A stretch of 64,000 bases of DNA, taken from the NCBI GenBank assembly GCA_945860065.1, contig CAMAPI010000003.1, positions 1 through 64,000 of the forward strand, written 5' to 3'. The translations under genes were made by a program, and so were the position numbers. The notes under the pieces are model-generated. The model saw only the letters and a list, made by a program, of their open reading frames with translations. It was not told the DNA's origin and did not search any database. Positions 48,068 to 58,255 of the stretch are shown here, in pieces. How positions within the stretch are numbered: position 1 is the first letter of the stretch; each line of letters opens with the position of its first letter. This DNA comes from Chryseobacterium gleum. GTDB taxonomy: Bacteria; Bacteroidota; Bacteroidia; Flavobacteriales_D; Crocinitomicaceae.

Positions 48068-49312
48068 TTATCTTAGTTTTAGCGTAACAATGGTTACTAC
48101 AGCTAACAATACAGCAACAATCCAAAAGCGTGATACAATTTTCGCTTCATGTATTCCTTTTTTCTGATAATGATGATGTAAAGGCGCCATTAGAAAAACA
48201 CGACGTCCTTCCCCGAAACGCTTTTTCGAGTACTTAAAGTATCCTACTTGTATCATGACAGATAGGTTTTCAATGAGAAAAACACCGCACAATACCGGGA
48301 TTAATAGTTCCTTGCGAATGGCAATAGCAAAAACGGCAATGATTCCTCCAAGCGCTAAACTACCTGTGTCACCCATAAATACTTGAGCAGGGAAAGAGTT
48401 GTACCATAAGAATCCAACGCATGCGCCAACAAATGCCGCAATAAAAATCACGAGTTCCTCGGCATTTGGAATATACATCACGCCTAGGTAGTCAGCAAAA
48501 TTGGCGTGGGAACTGACGTAGGCAAGAATGGCCAAGGCAATTCCAACAATGGCTGAAGTACCCGTAGCGAGTCCATCTAGTCCGTCGGTCATGTTTGCGC
48601 CATTAGATACAGCGATAACAATAAAAATGACGATTGGAATGAATAGCAGCCAGCCATATGATTTTTGCCAATCTCCGATTAACCAATTGTAATTAAACTC
48701 ATTCCCACGAATAAATGGAATGGTGGTCGTCATGTCATCGGTTTTAATCCATTTAAAGTGCTCACCTTCCTTTTGAACGTGTAAATGAGTTACAAATTCC
48801 TCGTCTTGTTGTAGGTGATAGTTAGCGTTAACGCGCTTGTGAACCACGACCTCATCAGAGAAATAGAGCATACAACCAACAATGAGTCCGACGCCAATTT
48901 GACCAATGATTTTAAACGTTCCTTTTAAGCCTTCTTTGTTCTTTTTAAATACTTTGATGTAATCATCCAAGAAGCCAATTAATCCAAGCCAAATCGTGGC
49001 AAGAATCATGGTGATCACGTAGATATTGTGAAGTTTGGCAAATAGAATTACTGGAATTAAAATCGCAGCTAGAATGATAATGCCACCCATTGTTGGGGTG
49101 CCTGTTTTTTCAATTTGTCCGGCCAAACCTAAGTCACGAACGGTTTCACCAATTTGTTGTTGGCGTAATTTATTGATGATTTTCTTACCAATAATAATTG
49201 AAATGATGAGAGAAAAGATCAAAGCTAATCCAGCACGAAAAGAGATGTAATGAAACAAACCTGCTCCGGGGAAATTTAAGGAATCGAGGTAGTCAAATAA
49301 ATAGTATAGCAT
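48068..49312 (-). CDS. mraY: Phospho-N-acetylmuramoyl-pentapeptide transferase
   Basis: [11 protein letters not shown]...[17 protein letters not shown]...[10 protein letters not shown]...[15 protein letters not shown]. Confidence 0.97.
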   Translation of the reverse strand: MLYYLFDYLDSLNFPGAGLFHYISFRAGLALIFSLIISIIIGKKIINKLRQQQIGETVRDLGLAGQIEKTGTPTMGGIIILAAILIPVILFAKLHNIYVITMILATIWLGLIGFLDDYIKVFKKNKEGLKGTFKIIGQIGVGLIVGCMLYFSDEVVVHKRVNANYHLQQDEEFVTHLHVQKEGEHFKWIKTDDMTTTIPFIRGNEFNYNWLIGDWQKSYGWLLFIPIVIFIVIAVSNGANMTDGLDGLATGTSAIVGIALAILAYVSSHANFADYLGVMYIPNAEELVIFIAAFVGACVGFLWYNSFPAQVFMGDTGSLALGGIIAVFAIAIRKELLIPVLCGVFLIENLSVMIQVGYFKYSKKRFGEGRRVFLMAPLHHHYQKKGIHEAKIVSRFWIVAVLLAVVTIVTLKLR

Positions 49313-49316
49313 CTGA

Positions 49317-50777
49317 TTATTTTTTCAATTGATTAAAAAATTCTTCTGTTAATTGGAAATCATCAAAGTCGTGTTTTACTCCATTGATTTCTTGGTATTT
49401 TTCATGTCCTTTACCAGCAATCAACAGGATGTCTCCGGATTGAGCAAGCATAATTGCCGTTTTGATTGCTTGTGCTCGGTCGACAATAGTCAATGCATTT
49501 TGACGTCCTTCCGTGGTTAGTCCAGCCTCCATATCCTGAAGGATTTTCATTGGGTCTTCTGTGCGTGGATTATCGGAGGTCAAAATTACTTGTTGGCTTT
49601 TTTTTGCGGCAATTCCAGCCATTACCGGGCGTTTTTCACGGTCACGATCTCCTCCACAACCGACAACAGCAATCACTTTTTGTCCTTTCTTACGGATTGC
49701 TGAAATAGTATTCAACACATTTTCCAGGGCATCGGGTGTGTGCGCGTAGTCGATAATGGCCGTAATTCCACCTTCACTTCTAACATATTGAAACCTTCCC
49801 TCTACGGAGGATAAGTTGCTCATGCCTCTAAGTACATCCATAGAATCTAGTCCTAATAAAGTCCCTACTCCATAAACAGCAAGTAAATTATAGGCATTAA
49901 ACTCACCAACTAAACGCGAACACAATTCTACTTGATTAATGGTCAATGTTAAACCAGAAATCTCATTCTCCAACACCTTTCCTTTAAAGTCGGCTGGCGT
50001 TTTTAGGGCGTAGCTACTTTTCTCCGCTTTTGTATTTTGAAGCATCACTTGACCATTGCGGTCATCGCCATTAATCAGGGCAAATGATTCGCTATTTAAC
50101 TCATCGAAAAATTGTTTTTTCACGCGAATATATTCCGCAAATGTTTTGTGGTAGTCGAGGTGATCATGTGTGATGTTCGTAAAAACTGCACCCTTGTAAG
50201 AAAGACCGTGAATTCTTTGTTGGTGAATGGCATGTGAGCTCACTTCCATAAAACAATGAGAACAGCCTTGCTCGACCATGTTTCGCAGTAAGGAATTCAA
50301 GCGAATTGGATCTGGAGTAGTGTGAGTAGAAGGGATTGATTGTGTTCCTATTTTATTGACAACGGTTGAAATAAGTCCAGCTGAGTAACCGAGGCTTGTA
50401 AACAAATCGTGAAGCAAGGTTGTCGTGGTTGTTTTGCCATTGGTTCCAGTAATTCCGATTAAGGTTAATTCCTTAGAAGGGTGACCGTAGAATGCACAAG
50501 CCAAATCAGCTAAGGCAAGATCCGTTTTCGGAACCTTGATAATCGTCGCATCTGTTGGAAGACTGACATTTTGCTCTACAACAAAAGCACGACAGCCAAG
50601 CTCATATGCGGATTGCACGAATTGATGCCCGTCATTTAAGGTCCCAGTAATTGCACTAAAAACACTTCCAAACGTTGCATTTCGAGAATCGAAGGTCAAC
50701 GAAGAAATTTCCATCGTCAAATCTCCTTGAGTCAACTCAAAGGATGTTTGCTGTAAAATGGATGAAAGCGTTTTCAT
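49317..50777 (-). CDS. murE: UDP-N-acetylmuramoyl-L-alanyl-D-glutamate--2,6-diaminopimelate (or lysine) ligase
   Basis: [19 protein letters not shown]...HTTPDPIRL...[13 protein letters not shown] (DNPR motif suggests meso-DAP). Confidence 0.96.
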   Translation of the reverse strand: MKTLSSILQQTSFELTQGDLTMEISSLTFDSRNATFGSVFSAITGTLNDGHQFVQSAYELGCRAFVVEQNVSLPTDATIIKVPKTDLALADLACAFYGHPSKELTLIGITGTNGKTTTTTLLHDLFTSLGYSAGLISTVVNKIGTQSIPSTHTTPDPIRLNSLLRNMVEQGCSHCFMEVSSHAIHQQRIHGLSYKGAVFTNITHDHLDYHKTFAEYIRVKKQFFDELNSESFALINGDDRNGQVMLQNTKAEKSSYALKTPADFKGKVLENEISGLTLTINQVELCSRLVGEFNAYNLLAVYGVGTLLGLDSMDVLRGMSNLSSVEGRFQYVRSEGGITAIIDYAHTPDALENVLNTISAIRKKGQKVIAVVGCGGDRDREKRPVMAGIAAKKSQQVILTSDNPRTEDPMKILQDMEAGLTTEGRQNALTIVDRAQAIKTAIMLAQSGDILLIAGKGHEKYQEINGVKHDFDDFQLTEEFFNQLKK

Positions 50778-50778
50778 A

Positions 50779-52890
50779 TTAGTTTAATGTGATTTTAATT
50801 AATTGTCCTTTCACTAGAGGATTTCCAGCCGAAACCGACTGAGATTTCACGACTCCTTTGCCTTGCATTCGCACGATCATTCCTGCCGACTCCAATAAAT
50901 AGATGGCATCCTTTGCGGTGAGACCGGAAACATCTGGTACTGATTTTTTTTGGATTTTTTTGCGATTCAGGTGTATGGAACCTTTCAGTGTATCCGACTG
51001 AATCCATTCTGTATCGTCGTTTAATTGGTAACGAAGATTAAAGGATTTCAATATTTGGGTTACATCTCGGTTTGACGCAGCTTTTACTTTCGGAAGATCT
51101 GATAATTTGACGGCACTTTTAGCGTTGACAGCTCTGTGGTATTGTAGGGCAGACGCGTATACTTTGTTAGCGATTTCCGCGAATACCGTTCCGGAAACTC
51201 GTGCGCCGTAATACTCCCTTTTCGGCTTCGAAATAACAACGATGCAAGAATAAATCGGCTTATTAGCTGGGAAATAACCAACGAAAGAAGCTTGATAGAA
51301 ACTCATTTTTTCATCGTTATACTGTTTGTTATCACCCATAAGTTTCGCCGTGCCCGTTTTTCCAGCAATGGTGAAAAATGAACTTTTTAAATCGCGACCG
51401 GTTCCATTTGTCATCACTCCCTCCAAACAAGATCTCATTATCGCAAGTGTGCTTTTCGAACAAATTTGATCTTTGATGATCACAGGCTTAAAGGTTTTAA
51501 TAACGCGACCTGAACGCTTAATTTGTTGAACAAACTGCGGACGAACAAGTGTTCCATTGTTAGCAACTGCATTGTAAAACGCCAAGGTTTGAAGCGGGGA
51601 TTGTTTTAATTCGTATCCAATGGACATCCAAGGAATAGACATAGCGGACCATCCCGAAGAACCCAGTTGAGGTACAAATGGTTTTTTCTCACCTACTATA
51701 TCGATGCCTAATTTTTCCGTTAGTCCAAATTGCGCCAAGCGATCCAAGAATTTTTGAGGTTCCGAGCGGTACGCTCGATACATGATTTGTGCGATGACAT
51801 TCGAAGATTTCTCAAAGGCTTTTTTGATGGTGATGTTACCATACCCCATTCCATGATTGGAATCGGATAATTTTCCGCCAGCTATGAAATAAGATCCATT
51901 CGCATTAACCTTGTCTGTAATTTTGAATTTCTCATCTTCTAGTCCTGCCATAACAGATGCTAGTTTGTAAGTCGAACCTGGGACTTCTGCATTACCAATA
52001 GCAAAATTGTACGATTCGGCATAATTTCCTTTTTCCTGTTTGGACAAATTAGCAATGGCACGTACGAAACCAGTTTTCACATCCATTACGATAACGCATC
52101 CTTCTTGCGCATTCATATGAATCATTTGCTTCTCTAATTCCGAATGGGCAACCTCTTGAATTTCTTTGTCAATGGAAGTAATCACATTTGCTCCTTCGAC
52201 AGCATCCTTAATAATTTTACCTGTTTTTTTCCAGCCCGAAGAAATGCGTTGTTCGAGTTCTTCCCCGTCCTCTCCTTTCAGGTAGTGATAGAAAGCGCCT
52301 TCGATGCCAACTTTTAATTCTTTTTTATCGTTTTTGTAGTAACCAAGCGTCCTGCTTAATAGATTTCCATAAGGCTTTTTACGGAGAATGGTTTCCTCAT
52401 TATCGATAATCCCACCTTTCATTTGACCTTCGTTAAAGATGGGTAATTTGTTCAGCATTTTACGTTCGTCGTTAGTAACGCGCTTGCGAATTAAGAGGTA
52501 GCGTGATTTATTTTCCCGTGCATTTCGGATATCGTTCTCATATTCTCTAGCCGACTTATCTGGATACATGCGGTGCAATCCTGCTGCGAGTCCTGCCAAG
52601 TCAGAATCAAATAGTTTTTGCTCAACCACGGTTGGATCCATGTGAATGTCGTAGAACGTAACCGAGGTAACAAATGGGACACCATTCATATCCAATATTT
52701 CTCCCATTCGAGGAACTCTTTTTACGATTTGTACCGGCAATTTCTTGTCGACATCATTGAAAAGACTGCTTCTTCCTTCGATTTGAAGTTTAGCAGTAGA
52801 ATACAATACAGCTAAAATCAACAACACGAAGGTGAAGTAGATCGTAAAGGCACGACGTTTTAAGTATTTTTTATCTAGGTCCTTACTCAT
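50779..52890 (-). CDS. ftsI: Penicillin-binding protein FtsI/PBP3 type with C-terminal PASTA domain
   Basis: SxxK (PGSTYKLA), SSN, KTGT (AGKTGTAKL); C-terminal VPDVSGLTAKDAIYLLESAGMIVRMQGKGVV. Confidence 0.95.
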   Translation of the reverse strand: MSKDLDKKYLKRRAFTIYFTFVLLILAVLYSTAKLQIEGRSSLFNDVDKKLPVQIVKRVPRMGEILDMNGVPFVTSVTFYDIHMDPTVVEQKLFDSDLAGLAAGLHRMYPDKSAREYENDIRNARENKSRYLLIRKRVTNDERKMLNKLPIFNEGQMKGGIIDNEETILRKKPYGNLLSRTLGYYKNDKKELKVGIEGAFYHYLKGEDGEELEQRISSGWKKTGKIIKDAVEGANVITSIDKEIQEVAHSELEKQMIHMNAQEGCVIVMDVKTGFVRAIANLSKQEKGNYAESYNFAIGNAEVPGSTYKLASVMAGLEDEKFKITDKVNANGSYFIAGGKLSDSNHGMGYGNITIKKAFEKSSNVIAQIMYRAYRSEPQKFLDRLAQFGLTEKLGIDIVGEKKPFVPQLGSSGWSAMSIPWMSIGYELKQSPLQTLAFYNAVANNGTLVRPQFVQQIKRSGRVIKTFKPVIIKDQICSKSTLAIMRSCLEGVMTNGTGRDLKSSFFTIAGKTGTAKLMGDNKQYNDEKMSFYQASFVGYFPANKPIYSCIVVISKPKREYYGARVSGTVFAEIANKVYASALQYHRAVNAKSAVKLSDLPKVKAASNRDVTQILKSFNLRYQLNDDTEWIQSDTLKGSIHLNRKKIQKKSVPDVSGLTAKDAIYLLESAGMIVRMQGKGVVKSQSVSAGNPLVKGQLIKITLN

Positions 52891-53290
52891 TATCTTTTCG
52901 TTTCAAGCGAATGACTTTCGTTGCGTTTTTAGTTTCTTTAATTTCTCTTATTTCCAGTTTTTCAGCCAGTTTATATCGTCTTGTTCTTAGCTCAAGCCGT
53001 GCTTTTGCTTCAATATATTCAGCCGCATTTTGATCCAAATCTCTTTGCTCGTTATCTAAATCTTTGTTGACTTGTTTCCCGTAATATCCTTTCGCGACGA
53101 GTAAAATCAAGAGGAACATGATAAAGAAGATATAATTCAGATTATTTAGGACAAACTCTTTCGTCAGAAAATCACCATTTAAAATCTGGGTAAAAGCAGG
53201 AGCTTTCGATGTGCGTTTATCACTTTTCGAAGCTTTCGGTTTTTCCGACTTTGGGGCTTTACCACCCGTTATGTATTCGTCTTCATGCAT
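52883..53290 (-). CDS. FtsL-like cell division protein
   Basis: Bitopic, coiled coil after TM, position between rsmH and ftsI. Confidence 0.8.
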   Translation of the reverse strand: MHEDEYITGGKAPKSEKPKASKSDKRTSKAPAFTQILNGDFLTKEFVLNNLNYIFFIMFLLILLVAKGYYGKQVNKDLDNEQRDLDQNAAEYIEAKARLELRTRRYKLAEKLEIREIKETKNATKVIRLKRKDNE

Positions 53291-54197
53291 TCTTTTCAGC
53301 AATTCTTAATTTCGCACTTCGTGATCTTGGATTCTGTTCATTCTCTTCATCCGAAGAAACAATCGGATGGCGAACGATTTCCGTCAGCGGTTTTTGCACA
53401 TTTCCAAAAAAGTCTTTTTCAATTTCCCCGGTGAATGAACCACGCTTCATGAAGTTTTTCACTAGTCGGTCCTCTAAAGAGTGGTATGAAATCACCACCA
53501 ATCTCCCGCCAGGAGCTAATACGTCAGCGGCTTGAGTCAACATATCCTCAAGGACCTGCAATTCTTGATTTACCTCGATACGTATGGCTTGAAAAACCTG
53601 AGCGTAAAATTTGTGGTCTTTGAATTTTGGTGCAAAACGTTTCAACATGTGCATTAAATCCCCTGTTGTTTCAACGACACCGTCAGCTCTTTTACGGATG
53701 ATTTCAGAAGCGATTCCGCGGGCATTTTTCAATTCTCCGTAATTCCTAAAAATTCGAATGAGTTCATGTTCTTCGTATTCATTGACAACATGAAAGGCAG
53801 ATTTCCCCGATTGTTGATTCATGCGCATATCCAATGGCGCACTTTCACGAATCGAGAATCCTCGTTCGCCGGTATCGAATTGATGGGAAGAAACCCCAAG
53901 ATCCGCGAGTATACCATCCACATGTTTAACATGTAATAGCTGTAAGTGATTTTTGAGGAAGGCAAAATTTGCTGCGACAAAATGGAAATTCGGAGCGTCC
54001 CATGCATTTTTCTTTGCATCTGCATCCTGATCGAAAACGATTAATTGTCCTGAATCATTTAATTGATTGAAAATAGCACGAGCGTGTCCGCCACCACCAA
54101 AGGTGACATCCACATAAATACCATTTGGACGAATGTCCATTGCATCAATGCTTTCTTTAAAAAGAACCGGTATGTGATAGTCTGTATTATGCTCCAT
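53283..54197 (-). CDS. rsmH: 16S rRNA (cytosine(1402)-N(4))-methyltransferase
   Basis: HIPVLFKESIDAM...YVDVTFGGGGHARAI...GILADLGVSSHQFD...VVISYHSLEDRLVK. Confidence 0.96.
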   Translation of the reverse strand: MEHNTDYHIPVLFKESIDAMDIRPNGIYVDVTFGGGGHARAIFNQLNDSGQLIVFDQDADAKKNAWDAPNFHFVAANFAFLKNHLQLLHVKHVDGILADLGVSSHQFDTGERGFSIRESAPLDMRMNQQSGKSAFHVVNEYEEHELIRIFRNYGELKNARGIASEIIRKRADGVVETTGDLMHMLKRFAPKFKDHKFYAQVFQAIRIEVNQELQVLEDMLTQAADVLAPGGRLVVISYHSLEDRLVKNFMKRGSFTGEIEKDFFGNVQKPLTEIVRHPIVSSDEENEQNPRSRSAKLRIAEKNA

Positions 54198-54645
54198 TGT
54201 CCAAATCACCCATTACTTCATCCGCCAAATCAGCGAAATCAGCCATGTTTCCTTCAATCATATTGAAGTATTTGGATTTGTCCCAGATCTCAATTCGGTC
54301 GTTGTATGCGATAAGCATTACTTCAGAAACCAATCCCACACGTTCCATGTGAGAAGTAGGAATCAACAATCGACCTGCATTATCTAATGCTATCTGTTTT
54401 GCACCTTGATGGAACAAACGATAAAACATTCGATTTTGCGGTTTAAACAAATTCAATTTAGAAAGTTTCGCGCTTATCTGCTCCCAATCGGAAAGCGGAT
54501 AAAGCGTTAAACAGTCTTCGAATCCTTTGTTCAACATGAAATCTCGTTGGGACGCAGGAGGAAGTTGCTTCCGTAATCCGGAAGGCAATAGAAATCGGCC
54601 TTTTTCATCCAATTTCACTTCAAATTCTCCTACTAATCCTGCCAT
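54187..54645 (-). CDS. mraZ: Transcriptional regulator MraZ
   Basis: GEFEVKLDEKGRFLLPSGLRKQL...ALDNAGRLLIPTSHMERVGL. Confidence 0.95.
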   Translation of the reverse strand: MAGLVGEFEVKLDEKGRFLLPSGLRKQLPPASQRDFMLNKGFEDCLTLYPLSDWEQISAKLSKLNLFKPQNRMFYRLFHQGAKQIALDNAGRLLIPTSHMERVGLVSEVMLIAYNDRIEIWDKSKYFNMIEGNMADFADLADEVMGDLDNGA

Positions 54646-54676
54646 AGCTTTATAATGGGTAAAACTAGTGGATTTC

Positions 54677-54693
54677 TACCACTTTTTACCACT
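54677..54693 (-). promoter_or_regulatory. Candidate MraZ-binding repeats in the mraZ leader
   Basis: Minus strand AGTGGTAAAA-AGTGGTAGAA: two AGTGGTA repeats exactly 10 bp apart. Confidence 0.6.
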
Positions 54694-54724
54694 GGATTTT
54701 TAAATGTTCATAACTTCTAACGTT

Positions 54725-54755
54725 CAAAGGTATATAATGTTTCGTTTTAAACAAA
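54725..54755 (-). promoter_or_regulatory. dcw-cluster promoter (Bacteroidota consensus)
   Basis: Minus strand TTTG-N19-TACCTTTG, an exact TTTG/TAnnTTTG match with 19-bp spacing. Confidence 0.75.
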
Positions 54756-54856
54756 ATATAATTTCATAAAGCCTGTATTTAGCTTGCTTTAAATGAATTT
54801 GTGGGAGTTTGTGGGAGACTTTTTAACATGTTGTTTATTTCCCTTACTTATTCACA

Positions 54857-54872
54857 ATTTCAGGCCTGAAAT
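54857..54872. promoter_or_regulatory. Perfect 16-bp palindrome ATTTCAGGCCTGAAAT upstream of the EamA gene
   Basis: Read directly; 6 bp upstream of the -7-like TATTTTTG (54879-54886). Confidence 0.5.
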
Positions 54873-54890
54873 AATGTGTATTTTTGTCGC

Positions 54891-55817
54891 ATGAAAAGCA
54901 ATTTGAAAAGTTGGTTATTACTCGTCTTGCTCGCATGCATATGGGGAAGTTCATTTATCCTCATGAAAAAGGGTATGTTTAACGAGCAACATGAGGCAAT
55001 TTTTTCTTCCACCCAAGTTGGCGCGATGCGCATGCTTATTGCCGGACTCGTCCTTCTCCCTTTTTCTGTTCAAGTACTGAGGCAATTAAAAGAACGAAAA
55101 GACCTGCTCTATTTTTCCATTGTGGGAGTATGTGGAAATTTCATTCCTGCCTTTTTGTTTACGTATGCAGAAACACACATTTCATCTGGATTAGCAGGTA
55201 TCATGAACAGCTTTACACCTATTTTCACCTTGCTTGTTGGGTTTTTATTCTTTGCCAACAAGATTACGCGCTTTCAGGTAATGGGAACCATTATTGGGTT
55301 CGGCGGGATCACCGTTTTGGTACTTACTGGCGGAGATGTTTCCGCGGATTCAAAGGAACTCCTTCCCTCGTTAGCAATTGTTTTAGCAACCTTGTTATAT
55401 GGTATTAGTTTAAATACAATAAAGTTTAAGCTTGCTGCTTACAAACCCATTCATGTTGCAGCTGGTGGATTCGCCTCTGTTTTTATTCCGTCAGTCATTG
55501 GATTCTTTGCCTTCGATACGATTTCCGTTTTTAAACAGCATCCCGATGCGATGAATGGCTTCGTGGCAATCGCCATTCTTGCTGTTGTCGGTACGGCATT
55601 TGCTGTTTTTTTATTCAATGGGATCATTCAGTCATCCTCCGCGCTTTTTGCGAGTAGCGTAACCTACCTCATTCCAATTGTCGCAGTAATTATTGGGACG
55701 TACTTTCAAGAAAGCATAACGAAAACACAAGTATTCTCGATGTTTATTGTCATTTTTGGGGTGCTCCTAGCAAATTACGGACATCTCCTCTTTAAAAAAG
55801 TGTCAAAAACTAGGTAA
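54891..55817 (+). CDS. EamA/DMT-family transporter
   Basis: Ten-TM pattern; LLVLLACIWGSSFILMKKG; duplicated EamA domains. Confidence 0.93.
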   Translation: MKSNLKSWLLLVLLACIWGSSFILMKKGMFNEQHEAIFSSTQVGAMRMLIAGLVLLPFSVQVLRQLKERKDLLYFSIVGVCGNFIPAFLFTYAETHISSGLAGIMNSFTPIFTLLVGFLFFANKITRFQVMGTIIGFGGITVLVLTGGDVSADSKELLPSLAIVLATLLYGISLNTIKFKLAAYKPIHVAAGGFASVFIPSVIGFFAFDTISVFKQHPDAMNGFVAIAILAVVGTAFAVFLFNGIIQSSSALFASSVTYLIPIVAVIIGTYFQESITKTQVFSMFIVIFGVLLANYGHLLFKKVSKTR

Positions 55818-55842
55818 TTCTTGGCGAAAAAGATTGAATTCG

Positions 55843-55873
55843 TTTGGCATATAAAATTAAATATGTATATTTG
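55843..55873 (+). promoter_or_regulatory. rplU-rpmA promoter
   Basis: TTTG (55843-55846)-N19-TATATTTG (55866-55873). Confidence 0.75.
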
Positions 55874-55914
55874 CCCTCCAATTTTGGAAGAATTAATAAA
55901 TTAAATCAAGCTAT

Positions 55915-56226
55915 ATGTACGCAATTGTAGAGATAGCAGGGCAGCAGTTTAAGGTGCAAAAAGACCAAAAGGTTTTTGTTCATCGTTTAGCAGCAGAAGC
56001 AGGAGAGAAATTAGAATTCGATCGTGTTATGTTAATAGACAATGATGGCAAAATCACTCTTGGCGCCCCAGCTATAGAAGGTGCAATCATTACCGCAACG
56101 GTAATCGATCACGTCAAAGGAGACAAAGTAATTATTTTCAAAAAGAAACGTAGAAAAGGTTACAGAAAAAGAAACGGTCACCGTCAGCAGTTTACTGCAA
56201 TTACAATTACAAATATTAAAGCATAA
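55915..56226 (+). CDS. rplU: 50S ribosomal protein L21
   Basis: [25 protein letters not shown]...[15 protein letters not shown]. Confidence 0.97.
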   Translation: MYAIVEIAGQQFKVQKDQKVFVHRLAAEAGEKLEFDRVMLIDNDGKITLGAPAIEGAIITATVIDHVKGDKVIIFKKKRRKGYRKRNGHRQQFTAITITNIKA

Positions 56227-56259
56227 TCATCCTGAATTCAGGAATAATATAGAGAAACC

Positions 56260-56529
56260 ATGGCACACAAAAAAGGAGTCGGTAGTTCGAAAAACGGTCG
56301 TGAATCACATAGCAAACGCTTAGGTGTTAAAATTTTTGGTGGACAAGCAGCAATCTCTGGTAACATTATTGTTCGTCAGAGAGGAACGCAACATCACCCA
56401 GGAAACAATGTTGGAATTGGAAAAGATCACACATTGTTTGCTTTAACGGATGGTTTAGTAGAATTTCGTAAGAAAAAAGACAATCGTTCATTTGTATCTG
56501 TAGTTCCATTTGAAGCTGCAACTGCATAA
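56260..56529 (+). CDS. rpmA: 50S ribosomal protein L27
   Basis: [29 protein letters not shown]. Confidence 0.98.
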   Translation: MAHKKGVGSSKNGRESHSKRLGVKIFGGQAAISGNIIVRQRGTQHHPGNNVGIGKDHTLFALTDGLVEFRKKKDNRSFVSVVPFEAATA

Positions 56530-56547
56530 TAAATTGATGATACTATT

Positions 56548-56577
56548 GAAAAGACCGCAAATGCGGTCTTTTTTTTT
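56548..56577 (+). terminator. Hairpin terminator after rpmA
   Basis: AAAAGACCGCAAATGCGGTCTTTTTTTTT. Confidence 0.85.
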
Positions 56578-56639
56578 GTCCACGAAATTGGCGACTCCTT
56601 CATTTAGACAATTTCACTACCTTTATTCAAACAGAAGAC

Positions 56640-58241
56640 ATGAACTTTACCCAAGCGCAACGTTACCTATTGAGCCTTTGTTCAGGACTCCTTCTGAGTA
56701 TTTCCTTCCCCTTTACCGGAAGTATAACACCCCTCGTTTTTATTGGCTTTGTCCCGCTCTTGTTTCTGTCTGAAGATTTACAAGCGAAATCCAAAGGTGG
56801 ATGGCACTTGTTCCTTCAAACATATTTTGCTTTTCTGATTTTCAACTTAGGGACTACCTGGTGGGTAGCAAATTCCTCCTTCGCTGGCGCGCTGCTCGCC
56901 TTTGTCTTTAATACGTTGTTCATGTCGCTCACGTTTGTCCTTTTTCATTTCGTGAAGAAAGGACTAAAGTCCAATTGGGCAGTCTGGACACTCATTCCAC
57001 TTTGGATCAGTTTTGAGTATTTTCATTTCAACTGGGACCTTTCCTGGCCATGGTTAACGCTGGGGAACTTTTTCAGTATTCGCACCTCTTGGATTCAATG
57101 GTATGAATACACGGGAGTGTTTGGAGGGAGTATCTGGGTACTTATCGTCAATATCTTCGTTTTTCTGTGGATTCGTTCTACCTGGATTAGGAAAGAGAAG
57201 GTATGGAATAGTTGGTTGCTAGGAACTTCAATCAGCCTACTCACTCCTGTTTTGATCAGTTTATTCCACTTACCAATTCTTCAATTTTACAAAGGATCTG
57301 ATTTCTACCATGTTGCCGTCGTTCAACCTAATATAGATCCGTATAACGAGAAGTTTGCCTTAGGGACAAGCAATGAACAACAACTCAATCGCTTTTTCAC
57401 TTTGGCGAATACCCTTGTGGATTCTACCACAGATTTGGTGGTTGGGCCTGAAACAGCGATTAGTCAAGGATTTATCGAATCTCGTTTACAAGGACTCCCG
57501 TTTTACTCGCTGATTCAGGACGAAATGAAAAAATGGGGAAATGCCGAATTATTAATTGGAGCGTCCACCGTGGAACTATTCGACAACAAACATTCCCGTG
57601 CGAGCGTTTATATTCCTGGTCAAAGAATATACTATGAAAGCTACAATAGCTCGCTTTACATCCCCCGAAAGGGAGCGCCGTCCTTTATTCACAAATCCAA
57701 ATTAGTTCCTGGAGTGGAAATGATTCCCTTTTCCAATTTGTTTCCATTTTTAGAAACATTAGCGATTGAAAACGGCGGGACATCTGGGACATTAGGTATT
57801 GAAAAATCACCGAAAGTTTTTAAATCAGATCCTTTACTCGCTCCAATCGTTTGCTATGAGTCCATTTATGGAGACTTCGTGTCTAAACAGGTTAAACAAG
57901 GCGCGCCCTTTCTTACCGTGATTACAAATGATGGTTGGTGGGGAAATACGCCAGGATACAAGCAACATTTTTCCTTCTCCTCTTTGCGTGCCATTGAAAA
58001 TAGACGTTGGGTTGTACGAAGTGCAAACACTGGTAAAAGCGGAATTTTTGATGAATTTGGTAGAATCAAAAAAGAAACAAAGTACTGGGAAGAAGCTGCT
58101 TTTACGCATTCCATTCCTCTTTTACACACCGTGACTTTCTACTCCAAACATGGCGACTATATTGGTGTTTTGTCCTTTTTATTACTTGGGGTAATCACAT
58201 CCTTGTCCTTTGTTAAGTTAATGTTAACTAAAAAGAAATAG
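56640..58241 (+). CDS. lnt: Apolipoprotein N-acyltransferase
   Basis: N-terminal TM segments; nitrilase domain VVGPETAIS...PIVCYESIYGDFV...ITNDGWWGNTPGYKQHFSFSSLRAIENRRWVVRSANTG. Confidence 0.95.
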   Translation: MNFTQAQRYLLSLCSGLLLSISFPFTGSITPLVFIGFVPLLFLSEDLQAKSKGGWHLFLQTYFAFLIFNLGTTWWVANSSFAGALLAFVFNTLFMSLTFVLFHFVKKGLKSNWAVWTLIPLWISFEYFHFNWDLSWPWLTLGNFFSIRTSWIQWYEYTGVFGGSIWVLIVNIFVFLWIRSTWIRKEKVWNSWLLGTSISLLTPVLISLFHLPILQFYKGSDFYHVAVVQPNIDPYNEKFALGTSNEQQLNRFFTLANTLVDSTTDLVVGPETAISQGFIESRLQGLPFYSLIQDEMKKWGNAELLIGASTVELFDNKHSRASVYIPGQRIYYESYNSSLYIPRKGAPSFIHKSKLVPGVEMIPFSNLFPFLETLAIENGGTSGTLGIEKSPKVFKSDPLLAPIVCYESIYGDFVSKQVKQGAPFLTVITNDGWWGNTPGYKQHFSFSSLRAIENRRWVVRSANTGKSGIFDEFGRIKKETKYWEEAAFTHSIPLLHTVTFYSKHGDYIGVLSFLLLGVITSLSFVKLMLTKKK

Positions 58242-58255
58242 GTATCTTTGAGTTA

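Noticed and set aside
29434-57180. 15-bp exact repeat TGTGGATTCGTTCTA near 29437 and near 57165
   Set aside because: About one or two such matches are expected by chance in 64 kb; one copy is in-frame lnt coding sequence.
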